A stretch of 7,494 nt of DNA, from contig NZ_QHJG01000067.1 in NCBI RefSeq assembly GCF_003184185.1, forward strand, positions 1 to 7,494, given 5' to 3'. Of the stretch, positions 1 to 6,776 are shown piece after piece. Position numbers and translations under genes: made by a program. The notes beneath the pieces are model-generated. The model was not told the DNA's origin, searched no databases, and worked only from the letters and a program-made list of their open reading frames with translations. Position 1 is the first letter of the stretch; every line of letters starts with the position of its first letter. This DNA is from Legionella qingyii (GTDB lineage Bacteria; Pseudomonadota; Gammaproteobacteria; Legionellales; Legionellaceae).

Positions 1-1461
1 ACCGTTGAAAAAGAACGGGAGCATGTGGCAAAAGCAATCGCGAGTTTTAGGCAAATGGGATTCACACTGATACAAAGTCGTTGCAAACAGTGGCTTCGTT
101 TTTTGGGAAGTTTTCCTTTTATATTGACTGAAGGGCTTTTTTCAAGCCTTGAACTTTTAGGTTTGACCAAAAAATTAAGCCATACGAATGTGGCTAACCT
201 TCTGCCTGTAGTTGCTGATTTTAAAGGAGCAAGGCAGGGGCTCATTCTACCAACATACCGTCATCAGTTGTTTTATTTAGATACGTTTGATGATCGAGTT
301 TTACCTATTACCAATTTTAATCGTTTAACCATAGCAAGCCCTGGCTCAGGTAAATCATTCTTTGAACAAGCACAAATTCTTGATGGTTTGTCACGTGGGC
401 AGCAAATTTTTGTCATTGATTTAGGTGGTTCTTACAAACATTTATGTGAGTTAGTCGGTGGAAGCTACATTGATGCATCTACATTGACGCTTAATCCCTT
501 TACTTTATTTGATTTTGATGGGGTTACGGAAATTGATGGCGAGAAGGTGAATGATTACATTCAAATCAGAGACTTGTTAGCCATTATGGCAAGCCCTAAT
601 GAAGCATTGGGTGAGGTACAAAAAGCATGGCTTTTGGATGCGGTGCTTACCTGTTGGAAAGAGCGGGGACGGCTCGCCAAAATGGATGATGTATTGGCGG
701 CACTGCGTGAACTTTTGCAAAAACCAGAGTCCAGAAATGACCGAAGATTAAAAGATTTGCTGATATTGTTGGATAAGTATGGAAGCCATGGAATCTATGG
801 CAAGATGTTTAACAGTGATACTCCTCTTTTGAATAATTCTAATTTTGTGGTTCTTGAAATGGGCAAATTGGAAAGTAATCCAGAATTGCTCACCATTGTC
901 ATGTTCGTCATGATTGTGATTATTCAAGGTCAATTTTACCATTCTGACCGTCGAACCCAAAAGCGTTGCATCATTGATGAAGCTTGGCGTTTCCTGGTTG
1001 TGGGATCTAACCCAATTTCTGCAGGATTTATTGAGCAGGGATTTCGCACCGCGAGAAAACACACAGGTGGTTTTGCGGTGATTACTCAAAATCTTGCTGA
1101 CACCATGAATACACTCCAGGGTCAAGCAATTGCTGCAGCAGCAGATACTAAAATCATCATGCGTCAAGGAGCATTTCGGGACTATGTAGAGAAACATCCC
1201 GACCATTTTAACCCTCTAGAAATATCCATGATCGAATCCTTTGGTGAGGCTAAAACGCAAGGCTTTTCCAATTTGATGATTCAATTTGGCAATGTCACTA
1301 CATTTCACCGTTATTTTTGCGATCCATTTTCAAGAGTTTTGTTTTCTACCTCAGGTGATGAATTTGGTGAAATAGAATCGTTAATGAACCAGGGAATACT
1401 ACTTACAGATGCAGTTCATGCTGTTGCACAACAATACTATGGAGATGAGTTATGCGCTTGA
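1..1461 (+). CDS. traC: TraC, F-type T4SS pilus-assembly ATPase (5' partial, C-terminal part)
   Basis: TraC is the cytoplasmic, VirB4-like ATPase that powers conjugative pilus assembly. The reading frame is open from base 1 with no stop upstream of the GTG at 25, so the gene starts outside the window and that GTG is internal. The window encodes 486 C-terminal residues; family members are usually about 800-880 residues, so a little under half is missing. Visible motifs, numbered from base 1: Walker A ASPGSGKS at residues 112-119 (bases 334-357); Walker B RCIIDEAW at 322-329, with the catalytic Asp-Glu at 326-327; and GFRTARKHTGGFAVITQ at 347-363, a conserved TraC/VirB4 block after Walker B. 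Walker A begins with Ala, which the consensus allows. There are no membrane segments. The 3' end overlaps trbI by 10 bases. TraC rather than TrbE/VirB4 of P-type systems is supported by the neighbours trbI-traW-traU. Confidence 0.95.
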   Translation, partial: TVEKEREHVAKAIASFRQMGFTLIQSRCKQWLRFLGSFPFILTEGLFSSLELLGLTKKLSHTNVANLLPVVADFKGARQGLILPTYRHQLFYLDTFDDRVLPITNFNRLTIASPGSGKSFFEQAQILDGLSRGQQIFVIDLGGSYKHLCELVGGSYIDASTLTLNPFTLFDFDGVTEIDGEKVNDYIQIRDLLAIMASPNEALGEVQKAWLLDAVLTCWKERGRLAKMDDVLAALRELLQKPESRNDRRLKDLLILLDKYGSHGIYGKMFNSDTPLLNNSNFVVLEMGKLESNPELLTIVMFVMIVIIQGQFYHSDRRTQKRCIIDEAWRFLVVGSNPISAGFIEQGFRTARKHTGGFAVITQNLADTMNTLQGQAIAAAADTKIIMRQGAFRDYVEKHPDHFNPLEISMIESFGEAKTQGFSNLMIQFGNVTTFHRYFCDPFSRVLFSTSGDEFGEIESLMNQGILLTDAVHAVAQQYYGDELCA

Positions 1462-1787
1462 TTCATACAGCTATAGTAAGTGCTGCCATATTACTCTTTA
1501 TTGGTTTCGAACTTTATTTGGTTTCGCCAAAAATTCAAGTGGTACTTTTTGATGCTGAGGCGATTCAGGCTCAATTGATTCGTCAACTCGCAGAGCATCA
1601 AGCTAGTGATGAGCAAGTGAGCCATACAACACGTCAATTTAAAAATAAACTCCAAAAACTGTTAACACAGTATGCACAGCAGCATCACGTCATGATTTTA
1701 AACCAACGTGAGGTTCTTGCAGGTGGCGAAGACATTACTGATGAGATTGCTAACAAGTTAGGCCAAGCAATGAGGAAAGGTTCATGA
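1452..1787 (+). CDS. trbI: TrbI, F-type conjugation inner-membrane protein
   Basis: A 111-residue protein of the F-type TrbI family (F TrbI is about 128 residues). It is unrelated to the P-type TrbI/VirB10 protein of the same name. In F, TrbI is an inner-membrane protein whose loss or overproduction alters pilus length and retraction. An N-terminal hydrophobic segment (about residues 6-25) is followed by VVLFDAEAIQAQLIRQLA, the family-typical start of the periplasmic part. A Gln/Lys-rich, probably helical or coiled-coil stretch (about 50-80) and a C-terminal block with the VLAGGEDITDEI signature complete it. There are no cysteines. The ATG lies inside the end of traC, with GGAG at 1441-1444 upstream. 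The stop overlaps traW in an ATGA arrangement, so translation is probably coupled on both sides. Position between traC and traW matches F exactly. The sequence of so small a protein diverges quickly, so gene order carries much of the call. Confidence 0.9.
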   Translation: MRLIHTAIVSAAILLFIGFELYLVSPKIQVVLFDAEAIQAQLIRQLAEHQASDEQVSHTTRQFKNKLQKLLTQYAQQHHVMILNQREVLAGGEDITDEIANKLGQAMRKGS

Positions 1788-2419
1788 AAAAAGTAATGCT
1801 TGTATCTCTTATGATAACGATTTATTGGAATGCTCATGCCAAATCGTTCGGTGTGGTAGGAGAGGTTTTTCCTGTTGCAGAAAAAAGTTTTTTAGTACTA
1901 ATTGAAAAGCGATTACGCACATTAACAACCAGTGGTGAATTGGAAGCATTAAACCGGAAATGGATTGATACAGTGGTCAACCATACTAACAGACCTACTG
2001 CATTAGGTTTGGAACGAATCAACAAAACAATCAGACATTACTACACGTCAGAAATCACTTTAAATAAGGATATTACTGACCATAAAGGCAAGGTTCTGTT
2101 CCCAAAAGGAACTTATGTCAATGCTCTTGAGCATATGCCAGCGTATAGACCCTGTTGGTTGTTTTTTAATGCGGATGACGAGGCACAGATTCGTTGGGCG
2201 CAGCTACAAAAAAGTAAATGTCCTAATCCTAAATTTATTTTGACTGGTGGAGCAATCAAGCGCACTGAAAAGAGCCTAAATGCCGTGATTTATTTTGATC
2301 AGGAAGGGCGGATTACAAGAAAGCTAAATATTGAACATGTACCAGCTCGAGTAACACGCAAAGAAAATCAGCTTCTTATTGTTGAAGTGGCAATTAAGGA
2401 GAATGGCAATGCGTTATAG
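1784..2419 (+). CDS. traW: TraW, F-type T4SS periplasmic pilus-assembly protein
   Basis: A 211-residue protein, essentially the length of F TraW (about 210). TraW is a periplasmic protein needed for F-pilus assembly and works with TraU, TrbC, TraF and TraH. A Sec signal peptide ends near Ala18-Ala-Lys (NAHA, then KSFG). The mature N-terminus FGVVGEVFPVAEKSFL is the TraW N-terminal signature (Gly-x-x-Gly-x-x-Phe-Pro-x-x-Glu). The C-terminal half carries LFPKGTYVNALE and WLFFNADDEAQIRWA, the family pattern of hydrophobic strand, acidic pair, Gln and Trp-Ala. Two cysteines, Cys124 and Cys146, flank that segment and could form one disulfide. The ATG overlaps the trbI stop by 4 bases and has AGGAAAGG at 1773-1780. 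The 3' end overlaps traU by 11 bases. TraW and TrbC are separate genes here, as in F and unlike some elements that carry a TraW-TrbC fusion. Confidence 0.93.
   Translation: MKKVMLVSLMITIYWNAHAKSFGVVGEVFPVAEKSFLVLIEKRLRTLTTSGELEALNRKWIDTVVNHTNRPTALGLERINKTIRHYYTSEITLNKDITDHKGKVLFPKGTYVNALEHMPAYRPCWLFFNADDEAQIRWAQLQKSKCPNPKFILTGGAIKRTEKSLNAVIYFDQEGRITRKLNIEHVPARVTRKENQLLIVEVAIKENGNAL
2396..2401 (+). promoter_or_regulatory. Ribosome binding site that sets the traU start
   Basis: AAGGAG lies inside the end of traW. Its 7-base distance to ATG 2409 is normal. The in-frame ATG at 2403 is only 1 base away, too close to use it. The more upstream TTG at 2379 would precede it altogether. The site therefore decides for a 327-residue TraU. 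It also suggests that ribosomes finishing traW at 2419 help start traU. Confidence 0.75.
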
Positions 2420-3392
2420 AACACTCTTTATAATTGCCTTTTTTATTTTTTCTTGTACTAGTTTTAGCAAGCAGTGTACAGGACATTTTGTTAATCCGAT
2501 TACCGATGTATGTTGGAGATGCTTATTCCCTTTATCGATTGGTAACACCAAAATTGTACCTTCGTCTCTTCCAGACACTGACAATGCCTCCAGTCCGATT
2601 GGAGTATGTCCTGCAAGCACGGGTGTTAGGGTTGGTTTGAATATAGGATTTTGGGAACCGATGGCACTAACAGATGTCACCGATACGCCTTACTGTTTGG
2701 TTAATCTGGGAGGCACCAAGCTCAATTTAGGTTTAAAACAGGCTAGAGGTGGCCGTCATGTCGTAGGAAATGGTCAGCAAAGAGCATTTTTTCATGTGCA
2801 TTGGTACAAATACCCACTTATTAATTGGTTAAATCTCATTACTTCTGTAGGTTGTTTGCAGGCAGGCGACTTTGATATTGCCTACCTCACAGAGCTTGAT
2901 CCAACCTGGCAGGATTCAGAAATGAGCTTTGTATTAAGTCCTGAATCGGTTTTGTTTGGTAATCCAATTGCAGCGGCAGCCTGTAGCGCAGATAGTCTTT
3001 CATCCACGCTGACTAACAAACCAATGGATAAACTCTTCTGGTGTGCGGGAGCACAAGGCACTCATTACCCAATGACGGGGCATGTCAATTCACCGATTTC
3101 TCCAGTGCAAACAGCACTTTTACTTACAGAACGTATGAATTACAAAATGCATCGAGAATTTCTGGTTTCTGATTCAAGCTCCGCATCTGGAGCTATTTGC
3201 AAAGAGCATTATTACACCGTAACGCCTAAATCACGCTATCGCTATGAGATGGTAAATCAGGTTGCTGACGGAAAACATTGCTTCCCATCAGGCCACAGTA
3301 CGCTTACCTGGGAAGCAGGAAAAATTAAACTGCATACACCAGACCAATATGGATTTTTAGTGTGGCGAAAGCGCAACTGTACGTTCCTTTAA
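2409..3392 (+). CDS. traU: TraU, F-type T4SS periplasmic protein for DNA transfer and pilus assembly
   Basis: A 327-residue protein, close to F TraU (330). TraU is an exported, cysteine-rich protein. In F it is needed mainly for DNA transfer and contributes to pilus assembly. The start is set at ATG 2409 because AAGGAG (2396-2401) lies 7 bases upstream. In-frame ATG 2403 is almost on top of that ribosome site, and TTG 2379 lacks one. The signal peptide (about residues 1-20) probably ends at SFS before KQC. The mature start CTGHFVNPITDVCWRCLFP includes the CXXC pair Cys35/Cys38 typical of TraU. FWCAGAQGTHYPMTGHV (210-226) is the strongest family signature. There are 12 cysteines in all, 11 after Cys16. 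It overlaps traW by 11 bases. A 14-base gap separates it from trbC, the only junction in the window without an overlap. Call is firm from motifs, length and order. Confidence 0.97.
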   Translation: MRYRTLFIIAFFIFSCTSFSKQCTGHFVNPITDVCWRCLFPLSIGNTKIVPSSLPDTDNASSPIGVCPASTGVRVGLNIGFWEPMALTDVTDTPYCLVNLGGTKLNLGLKQARGGRHVVGNGQQRAFFHVHWYKYPLINWLNLITSVGCLQAGDFDIAYLTELDPTWQDSEMSFVLSPESVLFGNPIAAAACSADSLSSTLTNKPMDKLFWCAGAQGTHYPMTGHVNSPISPVQTALLLTERMNYKMHREFLVSDSSSASGAICKEHYYTVTPKSRYRYEMVNQVADGKHCFPSGHSTLTWEAGKIKLHTPDQYGFLVWRKRNCTFL

Positions 3393-3406
3393 ATGGAGAG
3401 AATTAA

Positions 3407-3829
3407 ATGTTTAAGAAAGGGATTACTTTAATCATCGGATGTTGTGTACCAAGGATGCTGATTGCCGCCACAGTATCAGTATTTGTAAGTTTTTCGATGC
3501 CTAACAATTTGTTAGAGGAAACGTTAAAAGAGAGTGCGCGCTTAAACATTCCAGTTTATTTAAATGGTCTTTATCACGATTCGATGCAGTTAACAGCATC
3601 GAAGGTCATAGAGTTAAGTGAGCATGTTCCTAACCTAAATTTACAAATTGATCCAACTTTATTCGAACGTTTTGGGATTTATCAGGTGCCTGCTTTGGTT
3701 GTCGATAATGGATCGTCATTTGATGTGATTTATGGTCATTTGCCTCTTAAAGAAGGGTTAATGCGCATGGTTGATCGAGGGGAGAGCGGGTTTTCAACGC
3801 TTGATGCAAGGAGAGTGATCGGTGAATAA
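3407..3829 (+). CDS. trbC: TrbC, F-type T4SS thioredoxin-fold periplasmic protein (short form)
   Basis: A 140-residue protein of the F-type TrbC family, needed for pilus assembly in F; it is unrelated to the P-type TrbC pilin. F TrbC is about 212 residues, so this form is short and lacks most of the N-terminal region before the conserved domain. A hydrophobic signal segment (about residues 5-20) is followed at once by the family signature VFVSFSMP (25-32), then SARLNIPVYLNGL and FGIYQVPALVVDNG. The last contains the thioredoxin-type cis-proline at Pro95. No CXXC is present: the only cysteines are Cys12 and Cys13 in the signal segment. It is therefore a redox-inactive thioredoxin fold and probably structural. 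The ATG has GGAGAG (3395-3400) 6 bases upstream. It follows traU after 14 bases and overlaps traN by 8 bases. Confidence 0.9.
   Translation: MFKKGITLIIGCCVPRMLIAATVSVFVSFSMPNNLLEETLKESARLNIPVYLNGLYHDSMQLTASKVIELSEHVPNLNLQIDPTLFERFGIYQVPALVVDNGSSFDVIYGHLPLKEGLMRMVDRGESGFSTLDARRVIGE
3808..3815 (+). promoter_or_regulatory. Ribosome binding site for the GTG start of traN
   Basis: AAGGAGAG lies inside the end of trbC, with its AGGAG core 8 bases before GTG 3822. The GTG at 3815 that overlaps the site is in another frame. The strong site supports a GTG start that gives a proper signal peptide right after it. Confidence 0.7.
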
Positions 3830-5528
3830 ATACGGTTTCATTTTATTCTGCTTGATGTCGATCGCAACTCAGGCGCAACAAAATCAGAGTGATGCGCTAA
3901 AGGCGCGTGCAGAAGCCTTAAAAGCCTTAGAGGGATTTAATCCGGCAAGTGTATTAAATGGATACACACCTAACCCTCAAGAATCATCTCTTCAACCGCA
4001 AGAAGGCAACAATGCATTGATCGCTCAGGGACTAAATACTATTAAAAATAATCCAACTGCAAATGATGTATACAATCAAGCGGAAAACAGAACTAAAGTA
4101 CGCTCTAATCCTAACAGTCCTGAGATGCGCTATGCTGAAACGCTTCTTGAAAACCCGGATGCAGTTCTAGAAGGGGCTTGTTATAAGGAGCCTGCCAATT
4201 GCAAAAATCAATCAATAATTAAGACCTGTGAAGAGTCCGTGCAGTATATTGGAACATCATGTAAGGAAACGTTAGATGTTCATGTTAAACCAGTTAGTTT
4301 TAGTTTTACTCGTGTTGTAATCCCTTCTCGTGGCCAATCGGTTGCAAGTTTTGATGTGCAAAGTTGTGTCAAAGGAGATTGGCGATGTAGCCCAGCAAAT
4401 ACAGTTCATTTATTACCTTCGTGTGAAAAAGTAGTTGTTTCAGTGACACGTAATAATCGTGCTGTATTAGTGACGAAACAGCCTGATTGTACTGACTCAA
4501 CAGTTAGCGTACAGCTTCCAAGACGAGGAGGGGCTTCAACTTCCTTGCACATTACCCTGACTGAGTATGTGGGTGAAGACCAATGGAAGAATGGTGAATG
4601 TGAACGGATTAAAACAGGAACCCCAAACAGCCAATGTTTTTTGGAGGCAGCAAATAGCTGTGTTGAGCCTAATCTAGGTAAGGTAGTTGGCGGCATTACA
4701 ATCAAACGTGCCTGCTGGGGAAGGGTGTTCAATTATCAATGTGCTCGTGTTAACTCAAGCTCGTGTACCCCTTTAATCAATCAAGGCTGTTCGCAAACTT
4801 CATCCCTTTGTACTCAGACTTCTGCCAATCGATGTGAACGTTTTTCACAAACGTTTCAGTGCATAGAGCACTGGTGCATGCCTGAAAAAACCGTGTGTCC
4901 TGAGAAAATTGCATGCAGTGATGGTCAATGTGACAGCTTAAACTCTGAAACAAGTGACGATATGGCTGAAGGTTTGTCACGGCTTGGAGCTCTTGCAGGA
5001 GCAGCTTCCGATGTTGCTGCTAATCAGATTCACAGTGGCGTACCTGCGATATTTACCGGTAAAAACTCTACTTGCCGCAAGGTAGTAGCCAATGCTCGAA
5101 ATTGTTGCCGTGGCAGTCATCGCATGACGCATTGCAGTGGTGATGAAAAACTCCTGTCAAAAGCAAAAGAAGAAGGGCGTGCATTTAAGGTGGGTACTTA
5201 TTGTGCCGTAAAAAAACTAGGCATGTGCTTGGAAAAGAAAGAGTCCTGGTGTGTTTTCCCAACCAAGCTTTCTTCAATCATTCAAATTCAAGGGCGTTAC
5301 AGTCAATTAGGAGTTGGTTTTGGTTGGGCAAAAGATGAGGACAACAATGCCAATTGCCGAGGAATAACGCCTGAGGAACTTGAACGCATCAATTTTTCAG
5401 TATTGGATTTATCACCAATTCAGCAAGAGCTGATTGCGCGTATGGCCTTACCCAATAACGGACAAATTAACCGCTCTAATCAATCTCATGTGGAGCGCTT
5501 AAAACAGGAGGAGCGTGCACATGATTAA
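3822..5528 (+). CDS. traN: TraN, outer-membrane mating-pair stabilisation protein
   Basis: A 568-residue protein; F TraN is about 602. TraN is the donor outer-membrane protein that stabilises mating pairs by binding a recipient outer-membrane protein. A signal peptide ends near TQA at residues 16-18. Residues about 20-119 contain no cysteine and are rich in Asn, Gln and Ala. From Cys120 to Cys512 there are 30 cysteines, an even number that would allow full disulfide pairing. Residues about 150-300 look beta-rich and divergent and may correspond to the receptor-contacting region of F TraN. The C-terminal part has strong family blocks: NARNCCRGSHR, then GTYCAVKKLGMCLEKKESWC, IIQIQGRYSQLGVGFGWA and NCRGITPEELERINFSVLDL. 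Start is GTG 3822 with a good ribosome site. It overlaps trbC and traF by 8 bases each. In F, trbE lies between traN and traF; it is absent here. Confidence 0.95.
   Translation: MNKYGFILFCLMSIATQAQQNQSDALKARAEALKALEGFNPASVLNGYTPNPQESSLQPQEGNNALIAQGLNTIKNNPTANDVYNQAENRTKVRSNPNSPEMRYAETLLENPDAVLEGACYKEPANCKNQSIIKTCEESVQYIGTSCKETLDVHVKPVSFSFTRVVIPSRGQSVASFDVQSCVKGDWRCSPANTVHLLPSCEKVVVSVTRNNRAVLVTKQPDCTDSTVSVQLPRRGGASTSLHITLTEYVGEDQWKNGECERIKTGTPNSQCFLEAANSCVEPNLGKVVGGITIKRACWGRVFNYQCARVNSSSCTPLINQGCSQTSSLCTQTSANRCERFSQTFQCIEHWCMPEKTVCPEKIACSDGQCDSLNSETSDDMAEGLSRLGALAGAASDVAANQIHSGVPAIFTGKNSTCRKVVANARNCCRGSHRMTHCSGDEKLLSKAKEEGRAFKVGTYCAVKKLGMCLEKKESWCVFPTKLSSIIQIQGRYSQLGVGFGWAKDEDNNANCRGITPEELERINFSVLDLSPIQQELIARMALPNNGQINRSNQSHVERLKQEERAHD
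5506..5511 (+). promoter_or_regulatory. Ribosome binding site that sets the traF start
   Basis: AGGAGG, a full anti-16S match, lies inside the end of traN. The in-frame GTG at 5515 is 3 bases away, too close. ATG 5521 is 9 bases away and is directly followed by a signal peptide. The site therefore favours a 247-residue TraF over a 249-residue one. Confidence 0.75.
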
Positions 5529-6264
5529 AGCGTTCCTAATCCTATCAATGTTTCTGTATTCGCTTAGTTTGTTTGCAGAAAAACCGACAGGTTTTCTCTG
5601 GTATAACATTGAACAAAACAAGAAAGCACATAAAGAAAGACAAAGAGGGGTTTCTTTTAACCAGTTAAGCTTTACGCAGCAGGATGCCGTTCTTCGGTTT
5701 TATACCATGGAAGCGTTACACAAAGCACGTTCTACCAAGAAGGTCGAAGACATGCGCGTATTTTTAAGTCTTCAGGATTATTGGCTTAAAGAATCTACTC
5801 GCTTTAAAGCCCTATTTCAAAAAACTATGTTGGCTTATCCAGAATATGATTATACGGTGACCCATCCTACTTCAAATTTAGGCGCAAAAATAACTGATGA
5901 ACTTCGTGAAACACATCAAACTGAGGTTATTTCATCCCTTTCAAAGTCACATGGACTTTTGTTGTTTTATCGTGGCAAGAGCCCTTATGACTTAAAACAA
6001 CTCCCTATTATTGAAGATTTTTGTAAGCGTTTTCATTTGGCATTGATGCCGATTAGCGTGGATGGCGTTGCTTCATCTGAATTTTTTCATACACGAAAGG
6101 ATCGTGGTCAAGCTAATCGACTTGGGGTGCGTTATTTCCCCGCGACTTTATTAGTTCATCCTCAAAGCCAAAAAGTGATTCCTATTGCCTATGGTCTAAC
6201 CACCCAGGATGTTTTGATGGAGCGTTTGGTACAAGTAGCCACTCAATTTAAAGGAGAAATATGA
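5521..6264 (+). CDS. traF: TraF, F-type T4SS periplasmic protein with inactive thioredoxin fold
   Basis: A 247-residue protein, the same length as F TraF. TraF is periplasmic and needed for pilus assembly in F. A signal peptide runs to about residue 19 (LFA, then EKPTG). GFLWYN directly after it is the family's mature N-terminal signature. The middle, about 25-125, is helical and includes LSLQDYWLKES. The C-terminal domain is thioredoxin-like: strand LLLFYRGKSPYDLKQLPII, where the CXXC position reads S154-P-Y-D157, and a retained cis-proline loop FPATLLVHP with Pro207. The only cysteine is in DFCKRF, so redox activity of the thioredoxin type is not expected. This loss is usual for F-type TraF. 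It overlaps traN by 8 bases and trbB by 4. F has trbA, artA, traQ between traF and trbB; none is present here. Confidence 0.93.
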   Translation: MIKAFLILSMFLYSLSLFAEKPTGFLWYNIEQNKKAHKERQRGVSFNQLSFTQQDAVLRFYTMEALHKARSTKKVEDMRVFLSLQDYWLKESTRFKALFQKTMLAYPEYDYTVTHPTSNLGAKITDELRETHQTEVISSLSKSHGLLLFYRGKSPYDLKQLPIIEDFCKRFHLALMPISVDGVASSEFFHTRKDRGQANRLGVRYFPATLLVHPQSQKVIPIAYGLTTQDVLMERLVQVATQFKGEI

Positions 6265-6776
6265 TGCATGCACGTTGGTTTATGACGACTCTATTAGCCA
6301 CACATGCTTTCATGGCCTATGCAGGAAGCCAACAATGGCTAACTCAAATGATTGTTGAACATGAAAGAACGATTCAACAAAAAAATAGAGTAGAAGAGCC
6401 TCAAAACCAAAATAATGACTTCTTTAGTCAACATGGATTGATACTGTTTTATGCGAGCTCTTGTCCGCATTGCCATCAATTTGCCCCAGTACTTAAAAGT
6501 TGGGCAGGTAAGAATAAGGCAGAAGTGCTGGCGCTTTCTTTTGACAACCAGCCATTGCCTGAGTTTCCTCAATTTTTGCCAGCTACAACAGAATGGATAA
6601 ATGACGCGTTTCAAGGAGCGTCCATTCAATATCCTGCCTTATTTGTAGTCAATCCCAAAACAAAAGCCTTGTATCCAGTGGGCTATGGTTCAATGACAGC
6701 AGAAGAGTTGAGTTCCCGTATTGAGGTACTGATTCCCAAAATAGCATCTTACGAACATAAGGAGATGCCCTTATGA
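6261..6776 (+). CDS. trbB: TrbB, periplasmic thiol-disulfide oxidoreductase of the F-type T4SS
   Basis: A 171-residue thioredoxin-fold protein; F TrbB is about 181. F TrbB acts as a periplasmic disulfide isomerase thought to help fold cysteine-rich transfer proteins. A signal peptide ends near AYA (residues 19-21). An acid/Gln/Asn-rich linker (about 35-55) precedes the thioredoxin domain. Its active site is in LILFYASSCPHCHQFAPVL: Cys68-Pro-His-Cys71, bases 6462-6473. CPHC is the dipeptide of DsbA and several isomerases. The cis-proline is Pro125 in IQYPALFVV. The two active-site cysteines are the only ones in the protein. ATG 6261 overlaps the traF stop; the next codon, 6264, is also ATG and lies at a better distance (7 bases) from AAGGAG 6251-6256. 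The true start could be either, a one-residue difference. It could loosely be called a second TraF-like protein, but motif and position before traH fit TrbB. Confidence 0.9.
   Translation: MMHARWFMTTLLATHAFMAYAGSQQWLTQMIVEHERTIQQKNRVEEPQNQNNDFFSQHGLILFYASSCPHCHQFAPVLKSWAGKNKAEVLALSFDNQPLPEFPQFLPATTEWINDAFQGASIQYPALFVVNPKTKALYPVGYGSMTAEELSSRIEVLIPKIASYEHKEMPL

Noticed and set aside
25..27. GTG at 25 as the start of a short 478-residue ATPase
   Set aside because: The frame is open upstream to base 1, TraC family members are far longer, and no ribosome site at the proper distance singles out this codon. It is an internal valine of a truncated view of traC.
748..1206. A 152-codon open frame on the - strand inside traC
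   Set aside because: It lies wholly opposite the conserved TraC core, including Walker B. Its translation is Cys/His/Asn-rich, matches no family I know, and has no visible ribosome site context. It is a shadow of traC codon use.
2434..2640. A 68-codon + strand frame with a hydrophobic N-terminus inside traU
   Set aside because: It overlaps the traU signal peptide and mature N-terminus in another frame, so its hydrophobicity reflects the T-rich signal-peptide codons. It could be mistaken for a small membrane protein, but it has no ribosome site of its own.
3393..3406. Possible promoter or terminator in the only intergenic gap, between traU and trbC
   Set aside because: Fourteen bases hold only the trbC ribosome site. 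There is no room for a hairpin terminator, and I see no convincing -35/-10 pair in the end of traU.
4837..4855. Perfect 7-bp inverted repeat AACGTTT / AAACGTT with a 5-base loop
   Set aside because: It is inside traN coding sequence, has no following T-run, is AT-rich and short, and can be expected by chance in a window this long. It is not a terminator.
4406..4980. Two - strand open frames (108 and 67 codons) opposite traN
   Set aside because: They fall opposite cysteine-rich TraN coding sequence and have no recognisable domain or operon context; best explained as chance.
6339..6629. A 96-codon - strand open frame opposite trbB
   Set aside because: It covers the complement of the CPHC active-site region of trbB. 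The protein has no recognisable motif, and the + strand gene is certain.
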